A stretch of 9,535 nucleotides of DNA, taken from an uncultured Methylococcaceae bacterium. Lineage in GTDB: Bacteria; Pseudomonadota; Gammaproteobacteria; Methylococcales; Methylomonadaceae. Where the stretch lies: contig CAIQND010000604.1 in assembly GCA_903873045.1 (NCBI GenBank), positions 1-9,535 on the forward strand, read 5' to 3'. Every line of letters starts with the position of its first letter. Position 1 is the first letter of the stretch. A program made the translations under genes and the position numbers. Under the pieces are notes generated by a model. That model worked only from the letters and a program-made list of their open reading frames with translations, had not been told where the DNA came from and did not search any database. Below are positions 7,421 through 9,535 of this stretch, in pieces.

Positions 7421-7569
7421 TTTATTACTACCTGTCTGTTTTTTTTCGATAACTCAAAAAAAGTATTACAATAGCAATTTATTGTTACAATGTCATTAAA
7501 TCTTAATACTACCTTGTTATTATTAGCGGATTAGCAATAACTACAAATCCCAATTGACTCCAAATCAAT
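7421..7569. promoter_or_regulatory. Divergent promoter region between sixA and the CHAD gene
   Basis: This AT-rich 149-bp spacer has plausible back-to-back sigma70-like promoters. On the minus strand, TTGTAA (7485-7490) and AATACT (7462-7467) are 17 bases apart with an upstream TG, pointing to sixA. On the plus strand, TTGTTA (7482-7487) and AATACT (7505-7510) are 17 bases apart, pointing to the CHAD gene. The two -35 elements overlap within the small palindrome ATTGTTACAAT (7481-7491), so the promoters may exclude each other. Matches are partial, no convincing PHO box was found here, and no strong Shine-Dalgarno site precedes the CHAD ATG. Confidence 0.35.
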
Positions 7570-9093
7570 ATGCCCTTACAATTTGACTTTCCCGCGAGCT
7601 TAACGGCTGAAAAATTTATTGCCAAACTAAGCAATAATGCTGATGTAGAACTGGTCTCCAGACAGTATTCCCTAAAAACTTACTATGACAGTTTTGATTG
7701 GCGACTTTATAAAAACGGCATCACCTGCGAATTTAACCGTTCAAAATCAGAGTCCCGTTTACTCCTAAAAAACCTCGGCACTGACCTGATCCTTGCCGGT
7801 ACAGACATCAAAGAAGTGCCCGCTTTTAGTCATCAATTCCAAACTGAAGACACGCGCAGCATTCTTGAACCCTTATTGGAGATGCGTGCTTTATTACCCG
7901 TGTGTAATCTTGATTATGAAATTTATCATCTCAATATCATTAATAACGATAAGAAAACCATCGCCCGCTTAATTTTAGAAAAACACGTTCTGTTTAATAA
8001 TCGCGTTACTTTGCTGCCAATTAAAGGCTACGATAAAGCCGCTGAACACATCAGCCAGACCTTCACCACCCAACTCAATTTAACACCCACTACCCACTCA
8101 TTGCTGATTACCGCTTTAAAATTGCAAGGCCGTAAACCTAACGACTATTCATCAAAAATGGCTATCAACCTCGACCCGGTCATGCGTGCCGATATTGCAG
8201 CCAAATATATTTTTAGCTACTTGCTAAAAGCCGTTAAAGATAATGAACAAGGTACCATTGCCGATACCGATAGCGAGTTTCTGCATGATTTTAGAGTTGC
8301 CGTGCGCAGAACGCGTGCCGGACTCAGCCAACTTAAAGACGTATTACCGGAATCCATTAACGCAACTTATGCCGATTTTTTTTCCTGGCTGGGACAAATC
8401 ACCAGCACCACCCGGGATTTGGATGTTTATTTGTTAAATTTTGCAGACTTTAAAAATGGTTTGCCTGCATCAATCCGCGAAGACATCAACCCGTTACATG
8501 ATTTTATTCTCGCCAAACAACAAAATTCCCAAAAAGAACTGGCAAAAAAACTGCGCTCTGCTAAATACTTAACCACCCTATCCGAATGGGAAAGTTACCT
8601 TAAGGCACAGGCTTTTTTAAAACCGGTTGAAGCCAATGCAAGACTGACCATTAAACAACTGGCGGATATAAGGATCATGAAAAGTTATAAACGGGTATTA
8701 AAAGAAGGCAATGCCATTACCGAAGAATCTCAAGATGAATCATTACATGACTTAAGAAAATCTTGTAAAAAATTACGCTACTTGATGGAATTTTTCCAAA
8801 GCCTGTATCCCGAAAATCAAATAAAACACTTCATTAAAAACCTGAAAGGACTACAGGAAGTTTTAGGCGATTTTCAGGATTATGCAACTCAGGAAATCAC
8901 CCTTAAACAGTTCAGCGAAGAAATGCTAAAACAACAGATACCTGCCAATACCCTGTTAGCCATGGGCGTATTAATTCAGAATCTGGATACGCTAAGAACC
9001 AATGCCCGCAAAGAATTTTCAGCAAAATTTGCAACCTTCAAACATGAAGAAAACCACGCGGCATTTAAAGCCATGTTAGCTGCTAAAAATTAA
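7570..9093 (+). CDS. CHAD-domain protein with a degenerate CYTH-like N-terminal region
   Basis: CHAD domains are helical bundles rich in conserved histidine and basic residues that bind polyphosphate. The 507-residue product has a clear CHAD domain at about 205-500 with its two internal repeats: LHDFRVAVRRTRAGL (238-252) with TRDLDVYL (281-288), and LHDLRKSCKKLRYLMEFF (392-409) with LQEVLGDFQDY (428-438). The first ~185 residues look like a diverged CYTH module: YYDSFDWRLYKNGITCEF (38-55) matches the family's Y-Y-D-T-x-x-x-x-L pattern. The signature ExExK expected near the N-terminus is replaced by LQFDF, so triphosphate hydrolysis is unlikely. No signal peptide or membrane helix is visible, so it should be cytoplasmic. 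The neighbouring pst and sixA genes suit a phosphate or polyphosphate role. The exact function is unknown. Confidence 0.88.
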   Translation: MPLQFDFPASLTAEKFIAKLSNNADVELVSRQYSLKTYYDSFDWRLYKNGITCEFNRSKSESRLLLKNLGTDLILAGTDIKEVPAFSHQFQTEDTRSILEPLLEMRALLPVCNLDYEIYHLNIINNDKKTIARLILEKHVLFNNRVTLLPIKGYDKAAEHISQTFTTQLNLTPTTHSLLITALKLQGRKPNDYSSKMAINLDPVMRADIAAKYIFSYLLKAVKDNEQGTIADTDSEFLHDFRVAVRRTRAGLSQLKDVLPESINATYADFFSWLGQITSTTRDLDVYLLNFADFKNGLPASIREDINPLHDFILAKQQNSQKELAKKLRSAKYLTTLSEWESYLKAQAFLKPVEANARLTIKQLADIRIMKSYKRVLKEGNAITEESQDESLHDLRKSCKKLRYLMEFFQSLYPENQIKHFIKNLKGLQEVLGDFQDYATQEITLKQFSEEMLKQQIPANTLLAMGVLIQNLDTLRTNARKEFSAKFATFKHEENHAAFKAMLAAKN

Positions 9094-9158
9094 ACCCGAG
9101 TAGCCAGGATTGCAGCCAATACACACTAATGCCGTTAAGTTAAGCGCCTGTTGGCAAG

Positions 9159-9220
9159 ATAATCCGTTGGCTGAGCGGAGCCGGCAAAATCGCTTCGACT
9201 CCGCTCAGCGAACGGCTTAT
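9159..9220. repeat. REP-like palindrome, CTGAGCGGAG family
   Basis: An imperfect 22-bp inverted repeat has arms at 9159-9180 and 9199-9220 around an 18-bp loop. The arms contain CTGAGCGGAG (9171-9180) and its exact complement CTCCGCTCAG (9199-9208), CCGTT against AACGG, and ATAA against TTAT, with two mismatched positions between blocks. It starts 65 bp after the CHAD stop. Its base composition is far more GC-rich than the genes around it, typical of an intergenic REP or MITE-like repeat. It may also act as a 3' hairpin for the CHAD mRNA, although no U-tract follows. Confidence 0.75.
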
Positions 9221-9222
9221 TG

Positions 9223-9343
9223 CGTAGGCCGGAATAAGACCACCCAAGCGTAGCGCGTGGTGGCGTTTCCGGCACACGCCTCGTACCGGATGCCGGAAAC
9301 GCTTATTCTCGCTTGCGCTCGAAAAGCCTTATTCCGGCCTACG
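9223..9343. repeat. REP-like nested palindrome, GTAGGCCGGAATAAG family
   Basis: A perfect 16-bp outer inverted repeat (CGTAGGCCGGAATAAG at 9223-9238, complement at 9328-9343) encloses a perfect 12-bp inner one (GCGTTTCCGGCA at 9263-9274, TGCCGGAAACGC at 9291-9302). A smaller CCACC/GGTGG pair lies at 9240-9244 and 9259-9263. The whole 121 bp can fold into a branched cruciform. Arms ending in GGCCTACG and GCCGGAAACGC recall enterobacterial REP/BIME units, so a RAYT transposase elsewhere in the genome may mobilise it. It begins two bases after the preceding palindrome. The minus-strand reading frame through it is an artefact of the repeat. Confidence 0.8.
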
Positions 9344-9369
9344 TCGCTGTTGACCGTCCGCAAGTTTAT

Positions 9370-9398
9370 GTAGTGGCGTTTCCGGCACACTTGTACCG
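9370..9398 (+). repeat. Partial extra copy of the inner REP arm
   Basis: TGGCGTTTCCGGCACAC (9374-9390) repeats 9261-9277 exactly. The match extends to GTAG/GTGG on the left and GTACCG on the right (9393-9398 against 9283-9288), with three bases fewer between. The complementary arm (TGCCGGAAACGC) is absent, so it is an orphan half-element left by deletion or incomplete insertion. Confidence 0.7.
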
Positions 9399-9535
9399 AC
9401 AAGATTAAAATTATTGCCGGAGCCAGAAGAATTATGCAGGGATAGCTTTTTTGGCAGAAAATGAGGGAATCATGTCATTGTGCAAAAACAAAAATATAGA
9501 GAGAATAATCCCACTCAATAATTAGAGAATGATGG
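9399..9535. other. Gene-free AT-rich tail of the window
   Basis: No supportable gene or repeat is visible here. An ATGATG at 9529-9534 and a short minus-strand open stretch ending at a TGA at 9475-9477 run into the window edge, but both are too short to call. Together with the repeats to its left, this makes 9094-9535 a 442-bp stretch without genes. Confidence 0.5.

Noticed and set aside
7480..7510. Possible PHO box before the CHAD gene (ATGTCAT followed by TCTTAAT)
   Set aside because: Only the first half-site fits; the second matches about three of seven positions and no proper 11-bp repeat is seen.
9217..9402. 61-codon minus-strand open frame
   Set aside because: It lies wholly within the nested REP palindrome and has no recognisable protein features or ribosome site.
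9475..9534. Minus-strand stretch with I-E-W-D, reminiscent of the I-E-W-E end of GMP synthase
   Set aside because: Only a few residues match, no stop follows where GuaA should end, and the frame runs on into unrelated codons before a TGA.

Overview
The window carries a complete Pst phosphate-uptake operon read on the minus strand, in the order pstS, pstC, pstA, pstB, phoU (phoU runs off the left edge). A sixA-type phosphohistidine phosphatase gene lies upstream on the same strand, and a divergent plus-strand gene encodes a CHAD-domain protein. The right end is a gene-free block of REP-like palindromes. Moderate AT richness, gammaproteobacterial-type PstC and PstA with large extra domains, a classical PHO box and REP-like repeats all point to a gammaproteobacterium. 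A methanotroph-like (Methylococcales) lineage is a guess, not something shown here.

Layout from left to right: phoU (about 230 codons present), pstB (13 bp away), pstA (4 bp away, with the pstB ribosome site inside the end of pstA), then a 158-bp pstC/pstA junction that looks tandemly duplicated. Next come pstC, a 213-bp pstS-pstC gap holding a large mRNA fold and an intrinsic terminator, pstS, and a PHO-box promoter set in a perfect 13-bp palindrome. Then follow sixA, a 149-bp divergent promoter region, the CHAD gene, and finally two adjacent palindromic elements of different families plus a partial third copy.

PstS binds phosphate in the periplasm, PstC and PstA form the inner-membrane channel, PstB is the ATPase, and PhoU links transport state to PhoR/PhoB signalling. 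PhoB would activate the operon through the PHO box. The terminator after pstS gives a simple way to make much more binding protein than membrane complex. SixA (phosphohistidine phosphatase) and the CHAD protein (a family tied to polyphosphate) make this a phosphate-themed cluster.

The core transporter is well known. The points most worth a second look are the duplicated pstC/pstA junction with its 32-codon bridging frame, the alternative pairings in the pstS-pstC spacer, the PHO box inside a palindrome, the CYTH-like module without its catalytic signature in front of CHAD, and the REP cluster. I found no convincing wholly new system.
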